Assembly: GCA_937941765.1 (NCBI GenBank)
Contig: CALDGQ010000086.1
Location: 1 to 58,063 of the forward strand
Length of the DNA stretch: 58,063 bases
Origin: an uncultured Saprospiraceae bacterium
GTDB taxonomy: Bacteria; Bacteroidota; Bacteroidia; Chitinophagales; Saprospiraceae
Reading direction: 5' to 3'
Below, piece by piece: positions 44,357-54,686 of the stretch (positions are counted from its first letter, which is position 1; each line of letters opens with the position of its first letter). The position numbers and the translations under genes are program-made. The notes beneath the pieces were generated by a model, which was not told the DNA's origin, did no database searches, and saw only the letters and a list, made by a program, of their open reading frames with translations.

Positions 44357-45910
44357 ATGTACCAAAGAAAACTAAGTTTAATAATATTTGTAATTCTATT
44401 ATTCAACACTTTTGCTATTTGTCAATCACCATTTATTGATAGTCTCTATCAATCCTATCTGATTGAACCTGTCGAAACAAAGTACCACACATTAAAAGAG
44501 TATTGTATTCGATTAATTCAACATGATTTGGAAAAAGCAAGTTCTTTGTTAGAAAAAGCTAAACTTGAACTTCAAGATGCTGCTTTATCCGAAACTAAAG
44601 TTGCTTTCCATTTAGGAGATTTTGCTTTTGTAAGCGCTTTAATTGCGCAAAACAAGGGAGATATGCATACAAGTCTTAAATGTTTTCAAGAAGCTTTTGA
44701 GTTTTCAAAAAAAGTGGAAGGCGATGAAAAATATAATCTACAGGCGGATGCTAAGTGGGGAATGGCTGCCTATTATGGAGACCAAGGTTTTTATTCTAAA
44801 TCAACACAACAATTTTTAGAAGCGGAAGAAACTTATCTGAAAGGGGGCATCAAAATTGGCCGTGCAAACTGCTTTGCAATGATTGCTCAAAATTATCAAT
44901 CAGAATCTAAATTTGATTCTACACTCTTATTTTGTAACAAAGCACTTTCATTAATTGATCCTGAAAAATCAAAGAACCATTTCTATAGTTATCTTTGGTT
45001 CAAGGTCAATGCATTCAATAAGCTAGTGCAACCTGACTCTACGATCCAGTTGCTAAGCGACAACCTATTTAGCGATGCGATCAATCATAATCCAGCAATA
45101 TGTGCACATTTGCGTTTTGGGTTGGCAAACGCTTATTCAGCCAAGAAAATGGTTCCGCAAGCAAAAAAACAAATAGAGGCGGGAAAGAAAATTTTAGATG
45201 AGACTAAAGATAGCCAATTAAATCACGACTATCTCCTTTCGATACACCTGTATTACCTAGCAGCTGAAGACTACAAAGCTGCTTATGAAACTAAGATGAA
45301 ATTAGAGGAACATCAAGACACACTTGATAAAAAACTAACCGATGCGAAGTTCATGGAGTTGCAAAGTAAGTATGATACTCAGAACAAAGAATTTGAGATC
45401 GCAAATTTAAAAAACAAAACTCAATATCAGAGCAACCTTATGAAATTAGGTGGAGGATTATTTGCCATTATTTTAGGTAGTTTGTTTTTTTGGGTTAAAC
45501 AAAGAGAAGAAAAAATAAAAGCCATTCAGTCCAAAAATATTCAACAAATTAAAGTAGCCACCAAATACGAAGATGCTACTTCTGAAATTGAAGATGATTT
45601 CCTCAAAAACATCACCAATTTCATTCAGGATAATTTGGCTAATGAAGACTTGACTGTTGAAGATCTCGTGAGGCATTGCGGGATGAATCGAAATGTCATG
45701 AACAAAAAAATCAAATCCCTGGTCAATAAAACAGCAGTGGGATTGATTAGAGATATGCGATTGGAAAAAGCCTACTTGATACTCCATCAAAATGACGAAA
45801 ATATTTCTCAAGTGGCTTTCAAAGTGGGTTTTAAAGACCCAAGCTATTTCACCACTTGTTTTAAAGAAAAATTTGGATTCACTCCCTCTTCACTTCTAAA
45901 AAATGTCTAA
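44357..45910 (+). CDS. AraC family regulator with periplasmic TPR sensor
   Basis: From the ATG at 44357 the protein has about 517 residues: a signal or anchor segment (KLSLIIFVILLFNTFAICQ), a TPR-like helical region (residues 30-360), a membrane helix (LMKLGGGLFAIILGSLFFWVKQ) and a cytoplasmic AraC-type DNA-binding domain. The last has two helix-turn-helices (TVEDLVRHCGMNRNVMNKKIK and ISQVAFKVGFKDPSYFTTCFKEKFGFTPSS). It may sense something in the periplasm and control the adjacent T9SS genes; the target is inferred from position. Confidence 0.87.
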   Translation: MYQRKLSLIIFVILLFNTFAICQSPFIDSLYQSYLIEPVETKYHTLKEYCIRLIQHDLEKASSLLEKAKLELQDAALSETKVAFHLGDFAFVSALIAQNKGDMHTSLKCFQEAFEFSKKVEGDEKYNLQADAKWGMAAYYGDQGFYSKSTQQFLEAEETYLKGGIKIGRANCFAMIAQNYQSESKFDSTLLFCNKALSLIDPEKSKNHFYSYLWFKVNAFNKLVQPDSTIQLLSDNLFSDAINHNPAICAHLRFGLANAYSAKKMVPQAKKQIEAGKKILDETKDSQLNHDYLLSIHLYYLAAEDYKAAYETKMKLEEHQDTLDKKLTDAKFMELQSKYDTQNKEFEIANLKNKTQYQSNLMKLGGGLFAIILGSLFFWVKQREEKIKAIQSKNIQQIKVATKYEDATSEIEDDFLKNITNFIQDNLANEDLTVEDLVRHCGMNRNVMNKKIKSLVNKTAVGLIRDMRLEKAYLILHQNDENISQVAFKVGFKDPSYFTTCFKEKFGFTPSSLLKNV

Positions 45911-46353
45911 ATAAACCTGAAATTTTAAAAATTCGGTGTATTAGAACAAAATTTAATACAAAATCTTTTGAGTGAACACTAATTTTCGCTTATAGATGCC
46001 TTTTGCCTGATAGATCATTTTTTTCCAACAACAGCTTTGCCCAAATAACAACTTTTACTACAAATGTGTTGGTGGAGATACATTGCAATTTATTTTTATA
46101 TTATTTAAAATATTTGCGCTTTAATGTTCACTAAAAATTGCTATATCATGTTGAATTACAGAATTTTATGGGAGAAATAGTAATTCTAATATGCACAAAA
46201 TTAAAAAATTGTCATTGTTTTAGCTGATATAATAGTTGAATTTCGTTTAACAGTTCCCGTTCACCAACTGAGCATTTCAGAGCAGTGTAAACTGAGTTGA
46301 TATCAGTTAGTAACCCAGCATAAAAAATTATTCTTTCATTTAATTAAAAAACT
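45911..46353. other. Gene-free 443-bp stretch, long leader of the next surface protein gene
   Basis: AT-rich and without a coding frame. AGTGAACACTAA (about 45971) recurs in the opposite orientation as TTAATGTTCACTA (about 46123); these may be binding sites for the upstream regulator. Short inverted motifs around ACTGAG/CAGTTAG at 46267-46311 could fold in the 5' leader. Confidence 0.4.
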
Positions 46354-49300
46354 ATGAGTTTACATAAACTTACTGCTAGAAAAGCACCCTTACTCTTCGT
46401 GCTACTATTTTTTTGCGCCAATATAATGATTGGTCAATCGTTTTTTGAAACCTATTCACAAACCAATTCATTGATTACAGACCTCTCTGAAGTCTCTTCT
46501 GGCTTAGAAGGTAAATTGGCCGGAGACAATCCACCTAGCTTTTTGAATGTAGATGCAGCTGGTAATTTTCAATCAATAGATGTATTGTCAAATTTGAATA
46601 ATACGGCATATACACGTCTTCCTAGTGGGAATTTTTTGCAATATTCAGGAGGCTTATTCAGGTATTACAATCAAAATCAACAATTGGTAAATAATTTCAC
46701 CGTCCAAAATCCTAATGGTCAATCAACCGGAACTGACACGTTTGAAGAATATTCAAATGGTGATTTAATGTTGACATTTGGATATCTAAATAATGCGAAT
46801 TCAGACTTTACGGTAGTAAGGATAAATCCATCATCTGGTCAAATCATCTGGCAAACAGATATTGAATTTGGATTTGTCAGCGGCGACCCGGGTAGAGGTG
46901 CACATAGTGTTGTAAGTAATAATGAATCTATTTGGATATCCGTCGACAATGCTAATACAATCAATAATTATTTTATGATCAGCATCACTTCTGGAGGTAA
47001 TGTGGTCGTAAATGTTATCACAGCCAGTGTTTCAAAATTTCCTTTTGACCTGGTAGCAGATGCTGATGGTGGTGTTTGGTACCAAACAGCTAATACAAGT
47101 GATATAGTGACTAAGATTTATTCTGATGGTACTAAGTTAGGCTGGAATGTCAGTCAAATTTTTCAGGCTACAACTAGTATTGATGTTTTAACTCCAGCTT
47201 CAGGCGGAGGTGTAATGGTGGTTGGAACTACAAATTCAGGAAGTGATAAGTATTCATTGAAACTTGGTGCTGATGGAACAACTCAAAATCAAAATGTTTT
47301 AGATAATTTGCCTAGCCAAGTATCATTCTTTACAACTGGCACTCCACTTAGTTCGGGAGATTATGTTTTCGGTGGAAAAACAACTAGTAATGCAACTTTT
47401 CTTGTAAAATTGAATTCTAATGGGGAATACCAGCCAGGTGGTGGAGGTTGCAATGTCAACATCACTTCATCCAATGGTGGTGTCACAATCACCGGATTGA
47501 ATAGCAGTAACAATTCAAAATTATTTAATTCCAGTACGCAAATAGTTTGGCAAGGATGTAATCCTTGGAACGGAAATCCATGCACCAGTAATGAAACAGT
47601 TTCTGGCTTAACAGTTGGAGCCACTTATTTTTTAAGTGTAGAAGGAGGTGGATGTAGTGAATGGATCCCGATCACCATCCAAGGTGGAGGTGGTGGTGCT
47701 ACTTGCTCAGATGGAATACAAAACCAAGGTGAAACGGGCATCGATTGCGGTGGGCCGTGTGCACCATGTAATACTGGTTGCAATGTGAATATCACTTCCT
47801 CAAATGGTGGAGTGACCATTACAGGTTTAGCAAGTAATGCAAATGCAAAGTTGTTTAATTCAGATGTTGATTTAATATATTGGGGTTGTAATCCATGGCA
47901 AGGAAGTCCGTGTTCCAACAATGAAACGGTTTCCAATTTAATCGTTGGTGCTACTTATTTTCTGAGTGTGCAATCTCCAACTTGTAATGAATGGATACCT
48001 ATTGTTATACAAGATGATGATGGCTGCACTGATTCAGATGGAGATGGTGTCTGTAATGTTCAAGATTGTCAACCAACCAATCCAAATTTGCCAACAACAC
48101 CTGGAACTTCATGTAATGATAACAATTCTAATACAACCAATGATCAGATTCAATCTGACGGATGCACTTGTCAGGGAACTCCTGTGGGTGGTGGATGTAA
48201 TGTGAGTATCACTTCTTCAAATGGAGGTGTTACAATTACTGGATTGGCTAGCAATGCAAATACAAAATTATTTTCTTCGAATTATCAAGTTGCCTTTAGT
48301 TGCAACCCTTGGAATGGTAATCCTTGTAGTGGTACAGAAACAGTTTCTGGTTTGACAGTTGGAGCCACTTATTTTTTAAGTGTCCAGTCAAGTTCTTGTG
48401 ATGAGTGGATTCCAATCACCATCCAAGGTGGCGGTGGTGGTAATGGCCCTGATCTTGTAACGACAGCACCTAACATCGGTTCAGGTACATCGGGTCAATT
48501 ATTGACATTCACTTTTGATTTAACCAATCAAGGAAACATTGATGTAACTGGAAGTTACTTTATCAAATCATATATCTCAACTGATGCAACTTATAGTAGT
48601 GATGACATACAGGAAGGAACGATTCAAACAGGTAATACACCGATAGGAACCACCAATGTCACAGGCGCGATTACGGTTCCTAGTTATTTGTCACCAGGAA
48701 ATTACTATCTCATTTTAAGTGTGGATGATAACGGCAATATTGCAGAATCAAATGAAAATAACAACATAAAAGCGAGTCTGTTTACAATTACCAATGGCGG
48801 TGGTGGTGGTATTTGCGACAATGTGTCAAACGTTGCGCAAGGAAAATCTACCAACCAATCATCGACAGTTTCAGCAGGCGGAGTGACTGGAAGTGCTGCA
48901 AAAGCAGTTGATGGAAATACCAATGGTAATTTCTATTCTGGATCTGTTGCTGCGACAAATAATGAGTCACAAGCTTGGTGGCAAGTAGATCTAGGCGCTT
49001 TTTATCAAATAGAAACAATCGAAGTATTCAATAGAACAGAAGGAGAGTCGCGATTGAATGATTTTTATATTCTTACTGCTGATCTTCCATTTACTTCAAA
49101 TAATTTGGCAACAGCAAGAAACCAAGCTAATAATGAACAATATTATGCTGGTCAAGCTGGTACTCCAACTACTTGGAATTTTCCTAATGGAGACCTAGTA
49201 AGATATGTCAGAATTCAAAGAGCTAGTCAAGGGTATGTTACGTTGGCTGAAGTAAGAGTCAATGGTTGTCCACCTGGTGGAATGCCAGAAAATATTACTT

Positions 49301-49590
49301 ATGAGTTGACTACAGAAAATGAAGTGATGACTCCATTTTCATTGACGAAGCTTTTCCCGAATCCTACATCAGGAGAATTATTTACGCAAATCGAAAGTTC
49401 AACTGAAGGAGAAATTTTAATTCAAATTGTCAACATTCTTGGCCAAGTAAAATTGGAAAGAAAAATGCAAGTTGAAGTTGGAACAAATACTTTCCAGCTA
49501 CTTCTAGAAAACTATGAGAGTGGGCTATACAATGTTATGTTCCATGATGGAGAAAAATTAGTTTCAAAGCAATTTGTGATTTCTAAGTAG
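46354..49590 (+). CDS. T9SS-exported multidomain surface protein with Cys-rich modules
   Basis: The 1078-residue protein has a signal peptide (LLFVLLFFCANIMIGQS), an N-terminal beta-propeller-like region (to about 360) and three copies (about 362-449, 475-555, 612-695) of an 80-residue module: CNV.ITSSNGGVTITGL...KLF...CNPW.G.PC...ETVS.L.VGATYFLSV...C.EWIPI.IQ. The linkers are DGIQNQGETGIDCGGPCAPC and a DSDGDGVCN...DCQP segment. A CARDB domain (about 698-815), an F5/8-type-C domain (AWWQVDLGAFYQIETIEVFNRTE) and a type IX sorting domain (LFPNPTSGELF) follow. It is probably an adhesin or carbohydrate-binding surface protein. Confidence 0.87.
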   Translation: MSLHKLTARKAPLLFVLLFFCANIMIGQSFFETYSQTNSLITDLSEVSSGLEGKLAGDNPPSFLNVDAAGNFQSIDVLSNLNNTAYTRLPSGNFLQYSGGLFRYYNQNQQLVNNFTVQNPNGQSTGTDTFEEYSNGDLMLTFGYLNNANSDFTVVRINPSSGQIIWQTDIEFGFVSGDPGRGAHSVVSNNESIWISVDNANTINNYFMISITSGGNVVVNVITASVSKFPFDLVADADGGVWYQTANTSDIVTKIYSDGTKLGWNVSQIFQATTSIDVLTPASGGGVMVVGTTNSGSDKYSLKLGADGTTQNQNVLDNLPSQVSFFTTGTPLSSGDYVFGGKTTSNATFLVKLNSNGEYQPGGGGCNVNITSSNGGVTITGLNSSNNSKLFNSSTQIVWQGCNPWNGNPCTSNETVSGLTVGATYFLSVEGGGCSEWIPITIQGGGGGATCSDGIQNQGETGIDCGGPCAPCNTGCNVNITSSNGGVTITGLASNANAKLFNSDVDLIYWGCNPWQGSPCSNNETVSNLIVGATYFLSVQSPTCNEWIPIVIQDDDGCTDSDGDGVCNVQDCQPTNPNLPTTPGTSCNDNNSNTTNDQIQSDGCTCQGTPVGGGCNVSITSSNGGVTITGLASNANTKLFSSNYQVAFSCNPWNGNPCSGTETVSGLTVGATYFLSVQSSSCDEWIPITIQGGGGGNGPDLVTTAPNIGSGTSGQLLTFTFDLTNQGNIDVTGSYFIKSYISTDATYSSDDIQEGTIQTGNTPIGTTNVTGAITVPSYLSPGNYYLILSVDDNGNIAESNENNNIKASLFTITNGGGGGICDNVSNVAQGKSTNQSSTVSAGGVTGSAAKAVDGNTNGNFYSGSVAATNNESQAWWQVDLGAFYQIETIEVFNRTEGESRLNDFYILTADLPFTSNNLATARNQANNEQYYAGQAGTPTTWNFPNGDLVRYVRIQRASQGYVTLAEVRVNGCPPGGMPENITYELTTENEVMTPFSLTKLFPNPTSGELFTQIESSTEGEILIQIVNILGQVKLERKMQVEVGTNTFQLLLENYESGLYNVMFHDGEKLVSKQFVISK

Positions 49591-49635
49591 ATGTTTTACT
49601 TCAAGAAATAAGAAATTATACACATTTTACAAATC

Positions 49636-49697
49636 TAACTCTATAATTGCGGTTATTCTTTATAAGAAAGCCGCAATTATTAGAGTTTTATTTGTAA
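49636..49697 (+). terminator. Intrinsic terminator after the 1078-residue surface protein gene
   Basis: AACTCTATAATTGCGG pairs with CCGCAATTATTAGAGTT (one bulge), followed by TTATTTG. It lies 46 bp after the stop codon. Confidence 0.75.
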
Positions 49698-49871
49698 ATT
49701 TCATCACAATGCATTTCAAACAAAGGTTGCCAGCCTTAATGCATACGTAATTTTGTTTCTTCCACATCTTATATATTAGTGCCATCAAATTAGTTAAAAT
49801 TCTTTTTCAATTTTAACCTAAAATCTATGGAACCTACTGAAACTTTTAAATTAAGAAGCCAACTTACTTTT

Positions 49872-50372
49872 ATGCGAATATTACCCATTCTTTTAGTTTT
49901 GACACTGTTGTCACTTTCCTGCAGTAGTTCTCGGGATACTTCAAAATTAACCAACTCATCGGTCATAAAAATTCCAGAGTCGTCAATTGCTGTTGTTGAC
50001 AGAAATGGAGCAAATATCTTATTTGTCATTTATGAAGTTTTTCAAAATGATAAAAAAGAAATGCAAGCCAATGTATACAAACAGGTCATCAAAGAGGGGA
50101 AGTTAAAACAACGAAAGGATATATCTATTTCCAATGATGATGTATTTACAATTGAATTGTTAGCAAATGATGGGTCACTCATTCAAAAAACGGTAACTGA
50201 AAATCCATTAAACAACATAATTCGCTTTCCAAATGATAATGGAGCTTGTTCTGAAGAAGAAGTAAATTGGTTGAAAAAAGAAATAGTTTTTAGATCTCAA
50301 GTTGATGCAACCGCTGGTTTACTTCTTTTAAAATATCAAAATAAAACGCTTCACCAATTAAAGATTAATTAA
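49872..50372 (+). CDS. Small lipoprotein of unknown function
   Basis: From the ATG at 49872 the protein has about 166 residues with a lipoprotein signal (ILPILLVLTLLSLSC). The mature part (ESSIAVVDRNGANILFVIYEVFQNDKKEMQANVYKQVIKEGKLK) has no motif I know. The following M64 peptidase gene starts 3 nt after its stop, so the two are cotranscribed and this protein may help in folding, display or inhibition of the peptidase. The longer start at 49827 has no signal peptide directly at the N-terminus. Confidence 0.65.
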   Translation: MRILPILLVLTLLSLSCSSSRDTSKLTNSSVIKIPESSIAVVDRNGANILFVIYEVFQNDKKEMQANVYKQVIKEGKLKQRKDISISNDDVFTIELLANDGSLIQKTVTENPLNNIIRFPNDNGACSEEEVNWLKKEIVFRSQVDATAGLLLLKYQNKTLHQLKIN

Positions 50373-50374
50373 CT

Positions 50375-51874
50375 ATGAATTCCAAAAAACTAAAAATCAT
50401 TGTGCGCATTTTCTTAGTGGTAGCACTGATCAATAATGTTAGTGGTCAAACATTTCCTGTAGTTCCCATTATCGAAAACGGACCGCCGGAAGAAAGAATA
50501 AATTTGGTGTTTCTCAGTGAAGGATATACTCAGAGCGAATTATCTGGCTTTGAACAAGATGTTACCCAATTTGCCAATTTTATTTTAAATGATGAACCTT
50601 ATAAACGATACGCCAATCACTTTAATGTTTATGCAATCCTTGTTCCTTCCAACGAAAGTGGTGCCGATCATCCTTTCGATGCTGATGATGAACCTTTCCC
50701 AGGTGAAGCAGTCGAAGTGGACACTTATTTTGATGGAACATTCGATTCATTCGGAATACATCGATTGTTGACGGTGGATAATTCCAAAGTTTTTGCAGTA
50801 GCTGCAGATAATTTTCCGATGTACGATGAACTGCTAGTATATGTAAACACTGAAATCCGCGGAGGTTCAGGAGGATCTATTGCTGTTTCTTACAATGGGC
50901 CAGAAGGATTAGAAATTATGAATCATGAAATTGGTCATTCCATGCATAGATTGGAAGACGAATATAACAATAGTTCTCCAAGTGAGCGTGCAAATCTTAC
51001 TATGGAATCTAATCCTGCACTGATTAAATGGAAAAATTGGTTGACTCCTGAAACAGATATTGGAGTAGTTCAACATTGTTGTACAGCCACACAATTAGAG
51101 TGGTACCGTCCCAGCAGTACTTGCAAAATGAGAGTTTCAGCCCAGAGGTTTTGTGATGTCTGCCGAGAAAAAGCCACTACAAGCATTCATGAACTAACCG
51201 ATGTGATACAATCAAAGTCCCCGAATAGTGGAACCGTCAGTATAGATAATCCAACAACTTTTTCTGTAAATGAATTACGTCCCACACCAACTACACTCAC
51301 ATCTTCTTGGACACTCAATGGGACGGTTATTGGAAACAATACCGCTAGTATTTCCATTTCTCCAAACGATTTGATAGCTGGTAATAACTTCTTGAATTAT
51401 ACAGTCCAAGATGAAACAGAATTTATTCGTTTAGATAATTATTCCACAGTAGAAACTACTTCCTGGATTGTGACCAGTGGAGCCGTTCAAAATTGTGGTG
51501 TTTCCGTATCTTCTTCTAATGGCAGTATTACGATAACCGGATTGAATTCAAATGAGAATGCAAAGTTATTTAATAACAATGTTCAGGCGGTCTGGAGTTG
51601 CAATCCTTGGCAAGGAACCCCTTGTACAAGTAATGAGGTGATTTCTAATTTAACAGCAGGTGCTACCTATTTTGTAAGTGTGCAGTCTGATGTCTGTGAT
51701 GAGTGGATTCCAATTGTTGTACAAGGTGGAGGTACCAATCCAACTTGTAATGATGGTATTCAAAATCAAGGTGAAACTGGGATAGATTGTGGGGGACCGT
51801 GTGCCCCTTGTAACGGTGGTGGATGCAATGTCAATATTACTTCATCCAATGGAGGTGTTTCGATTACGGTCTAA
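50375..51874 (+). CDS. M64 (IgA-type) metallopeptidase, 5' part of a frameshifted gene
   Basis: The protein has a signal peptide (IIVRIFLVVALINNVSGQ), then the M64 catalytic domain (residues 20-270): INLVFLSEGYT, YVNTEIRGGSGGSIAVSYNG, the zinc motif HEIGHSMHRLEDEY and CKMRVSAQRFCDVC. Residues 375-455 are one Cys-rich module as in the 46354 gene, followed by DGIQNQGETGIDCGGPC. The frame ends at 51874 just after ...SSNGGVSITV. One G is missing at 51868-51869 compared with every other module copy (ITGL), and the sequence continues in the next frame. The undisturbed product would be about 1085 residues. Confidence 0.85.
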   Translation: MNSKKLKIIVRIFLVVALINNVSGQTFPVVPIIENGPPEERINLVFLSEGYTQSELSGFEQDVTQFANFILNDEPYKRYANHFNVYAILVPSNESGADHPFDADDEPFPGEAVEVDTYFDGTFDSFGIHRLLTVDNSKVFAVAADNFPMYDELLVYVNTEIRGGSGGSIAVSYNGPEGLEIMNHEIGHSMHRLEDEYNNSSPSERANLTMESNPALIKWKNWLTPETDIGVVQHCCTATQLEWYRPSSTCKMRVSAQRFCDVCREKATTSIHELTDVIQSKSPNSGTVSIDNPTTFSVNELRPTPTTLTSSWTLNGTVIGNNTASISISPNDLIAGNNFLNYTVQDETEFIRLDNYSTVETTSWIVTSGAVQNCGVSVSSSNGSITITGLNSNENAKLFNNNVQAVWSCNPWQGTPCTSNEVISNLTAGATYFVSVQSDVCDEWIPIVVQGGGTNPTCNDGIQNQGETGIDCGGPCAPCNGGGCNVNITSSNGGVSITV

Positions 51875-53628
51875 CAAGTGATGCTAATTCAAAATTATTC
51901 ACTTCAAATACACAAGTTGTTTGGGGATGCAATCCATGGCAAGGAAGTCCTTGTAGTAACAATGAAATCGTTACAGGCTTGAATGTTGGATCCACTTATT
52001 TCTTAAGTGTTCAGTCAGCTACTTGTGAGGAATGGATTCCGATTGTTATCCAAGGTGGTGGCGGTTGCGATGATGCTGATGGCGATGGTACTTGTGATAC
52101 CGATGATTGTCAACCAAACAATCCTGCACTTCCGACCACGCCAGGTTCTGCTTGCAATGATTTTAATAGCAATACTACCAATGATCAAATTCAATCAGAT
52201 GGATGTACCTGTCAAGGAACTCCAGTTGGTGGTGGATGTAGTGTTAGCATTTCTTCATCCAATGGAGGTGTTACCATAACCGGACTGACGAGCGATGCGA
52301 ATTCTAAATTATTCAACTCAAATACACAAGCAGTATGGGGTTGCAACCCTTGGAGTGGCACTCCTTGTAGTAACAATGAGTCAGTTTCTGGCCTAACAGT
52401 CGGTGCTACTTATTTTTTGAGTGTACAATCCAATAGTTGTGAGGAATGGATACCTATTGTTATTCAAGGTGGAGGAGGAGGAACTGGTGTCGACTTGACG
52501 ATCGCCAATTTTTCATCAAATTCCGGATCACCAGGAGATGTTGTTAGTTTTACTTTTGATTTGATAAATGCTGGAAATCAGACAGCAAGTCAATCTTATA
52601 ATATTACTACCTATATTTCTGCAGATAACCAATTATCATCGGATGACCTACAAGAAGGAAACATTGGGACTGGAAACACACAACCAGGAACCACACCAAA
52701 TGTAAATGGTGCAATCACGATTCCTTCAAATTTTCCTCCAGGAAGTTACTGGTTAATTATCAAAGTAGATGACGATAATAATGTGCAAGAGACCAATGAA
52801 AACAACAATGTATTTGCAATTCCTTTGCCAATAGTAGATGATTCAGGTGGATGTATTGCTCCTGTCAATGTTGCCAACGAAAAACCTGCGACACAATCCT
52901 CAACATTAAACTTTGGAGGCATCGATTCAGGTGCAGCGAATGCTGTTGATGGCAACATCGATGGTAATTATTACAATGGTTCTGTTGCCGTAACTACAGA
53001 ATCAAATCAAGCTTGGTGGCAAGTTGATTTAGGTGGATTATTTAATGTTTTCTCCGTTGAGATTTACAACAGAACAGAAGGAACAGCTCGTTTAAATGAC
53101 TTTTATGTGATGACATCTGCTACGCCTTTTACTTCTAGTAGTTTGACAACAGCTAGGAATACTGCTAACAATGAAACCTATATACCAGGACAGGCAAGCG
53201 TACCTTCACTTTGGTTTACAAATAGTAATGTCCCAGTGAGATATGTCAGAGTTCAAAGAGCAGGGAGTGGTTATCTGACATTAGCAGAACTTCGAGTGAA
53301 TGGTTGTCCAATTAATAATTTAAATGATAATGGGACTCAAAGTTTCGAAGCTCAAAATGAAGTGACGACCTCATTTTCATTAATTAAGCTTTTCCCAAAT
53401 CCAACATCAGGAGAATTATTTGGTCAAATCGAAAGTACAACTGATAAAGAAATTTCAATTCAAATTGTCAACATTCTCGGCCAAGTAAAATTGGAAAGAA
53501 AAATGCGAGTTGAAATAGGAGCGAATACTTTCCAGCTTCAACTGGATCATTTTGAGAATGGTATGTACAATGTTATTTTCCAAGATGGAGATAAATTAGT
53601 TTCTAAACAATTTGTGATTTCTAAGTAA
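51871..53628 (+). pseudogene. 3' part of the frameshifted M64 peptidase gene
   Basis: This continues the gene at 50375 after a 1-nt deletion in a G run. It encodes the rest of module two (LTSDANSKLFTSNTQVVWGCNPWQGSPC), a DADGDGTCDTDDCQ linker, a third module, CARDB, F5/8-type-C and a type IX sorting domain nearly identical to that of the 46354 gene (LFPNPTSGELF ... LVSKQFVISK). Without correction the peptidase would lack its secretion signal. Sequencing error, a true null mutation and slippage-based phase variation all remain possible. Confidence 0.75.
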
Positions 53629-53657
53629 GTAATTCTAGATATAGTTTGAAATTGGAT

Positions 53658-53693
53658 ATCCCGAACTTTCGAGAGAAGGTTTGGGATTATTTT
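53658..53693 (+). terminator. Intrinsic terminator after the M64 gene
   Basis: A 13-bp stem (ATCCCGAACTTTC / GAAGGTTTGGGAT, with G-U pairs) has a GAGA loop and is followed by TATTTTTTGG. It lies 30 bp after the stop. The remaining stretch to 53921 shows no gene. Confidence 0.85.
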
Positions 53694-53921
53694 TTGGCGC
53701 CATGCAACCAAAGTTGATCACTTTTATAAAAGTGATCGTTTATTATAGTCATTAGGCTTTGTAGTCATAATATTGAGTTGGATCGTTTTTTACTTTTATG
53801 AGTTGGTTTTTTGTAAGATTTACCCTTTCGTTTTTGGGTTTGTTTTGTGTTTTTTTGCTTTGCTCGTGGCACGGTTTCACATCCAAAGTAGTCACCTAGC
53901 AAGAATGAAAACAAATTAAAC

Positions 53922-53953
53922 AAAAAAAGCTCAACATAAATGTCGAGCTTTTC
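53922..53953 (-). terminator. Intrinsic terminator of tRNA-Leu
   Basis: On the minus strand AAGCTC...GAGCTT is followed by a run of U residues, 6 nt after the 3' end of the tRNA. Confidence 0.8.
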
Positions 53954-53958
53954 AAATG

Positions 53959-54040
53959 TACCTCCGGAGGGAATCGAACCCTCACTTCCGAAGAAACTGG
54001 ATTTTGAATCCAGCGCGTCTACCAGTTCCGCCACAGAGGC
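53959..54040 (-). tRNA. tRNA-Leu (anticodon CAA)
   Basis: The minus-strand sequence folds as a class-II tRNA. Acceptor arms are GCCTCTG and CGGAGGT, the D arm includes TGGTAGAC, and the anticodon stem CTGGA / TCCAG holds the loop TTCAAAA, so the anticodon is CAA. A long variable arm follows (TTCTTCGGAA) and the T arm contains GGTTCGATTCC. The length is 82 nt and CCA is not encoded. It reads UUG codons. Confidence 0.95.
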
Positions 54041-54130
54041 AGTGGAGATGAGGAAGAGGTGTAAAAATACACGGACCAAGTTAATAACTACATCTAGCCC
54101 AAACAGGTGTACCAAACACGTCGTTTCTCA

Positions 54131-54652
54131 TCACGGCGCAAATTTATCCAAATTTTCCGCAATTCTCAATAAATAGCGGTTTTTTAGATAATACAATTTC
54201 ACTTTTTCTAAAGCATCGGCATTTGCAGTGTCATCTGCGTAATTTTCAATGATATTGGCGATGCTAGTATATAAGGTGTCTTTCTTTTCTTGGAGCTGTT
54301 GGACGGTTTTGTTGTAAGTCTTTTCATCGAAATCAAATTGAAGTTCCATCAGAGGTTCGTTGATTTCCATCATTTCCATTAAGAAGTCTTGTGGAATCTC
54401 GTTTTTACCTTCTTCAGCTAATACTTCCTTTTGTTGAAGGATATATTTCATTCGCTTATCAAAATCATTGAGCACTTTGTAGGCTTCATTGTTGAGGGTG
54501 GAAAGGCGGAGTGCTTCAGACTGCTCGTCGTCAGTGGCTAGTGTGAAAAAATCAGGGTGATACTTTTTGCTGAGTGCATAGAACTTGGTGCGCAACCCAG
54601 CTTCGTCAACTTTGAAAGTGACTGGTATCTCATAGAATTCAAAATAATTCAT
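54131..54652 (-). CDS. hscB: Fe-S cluster co-chaperone HscB
   Basis: The 173-residue protein has a J domain at residues 1-75 with the HPD motif (ALSKKYHPDFFTLA) and NEAYKVLNDFDKRMKYIL. A C-terminal three-helix HscB domain follows (PQDFLMEMMEINEPLMELQFD) that binds the IscU scaffold. It stimulates the HscA-type ATPase during iron-sulfur cluster transfer. No isc genes are adjacent. The ATG at 54652 gives the family-typical N-terminus (MNYFEFYEIP). Confidence 0.92.
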   Translation of the reverse strand: MNYFEFYEIPVTFKVDEAGLRTKFYALSKKYHPDFFTLATDDEQSEALRLSTLNNEAYKVLNDFDKRMKYILQQKEVLAEEGKNEIPQDFLMEMMEINEPLMELQFDFDEKTYNKTVQQLQEKKDTLYTSIANIIENYADDTANADALEKVKLYYLKNRYLLRIAENLDKFAP

Positions 54653-54686
54653 TTTTTAATAGAAATTTCAATTTCAATAGCAATGT

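Noticed and set aside
47361..48923. Minus-strand ORFs within the large T9SS gene
   Set aside because: They are antisense to repeated modules and arise from the biased codon pattern of those modules.
53765..54115. Minus-strand ORF of 116 codons
   Set aside because: It spans the tRNA-Leu gene and its terminator and has a low-complexity end.
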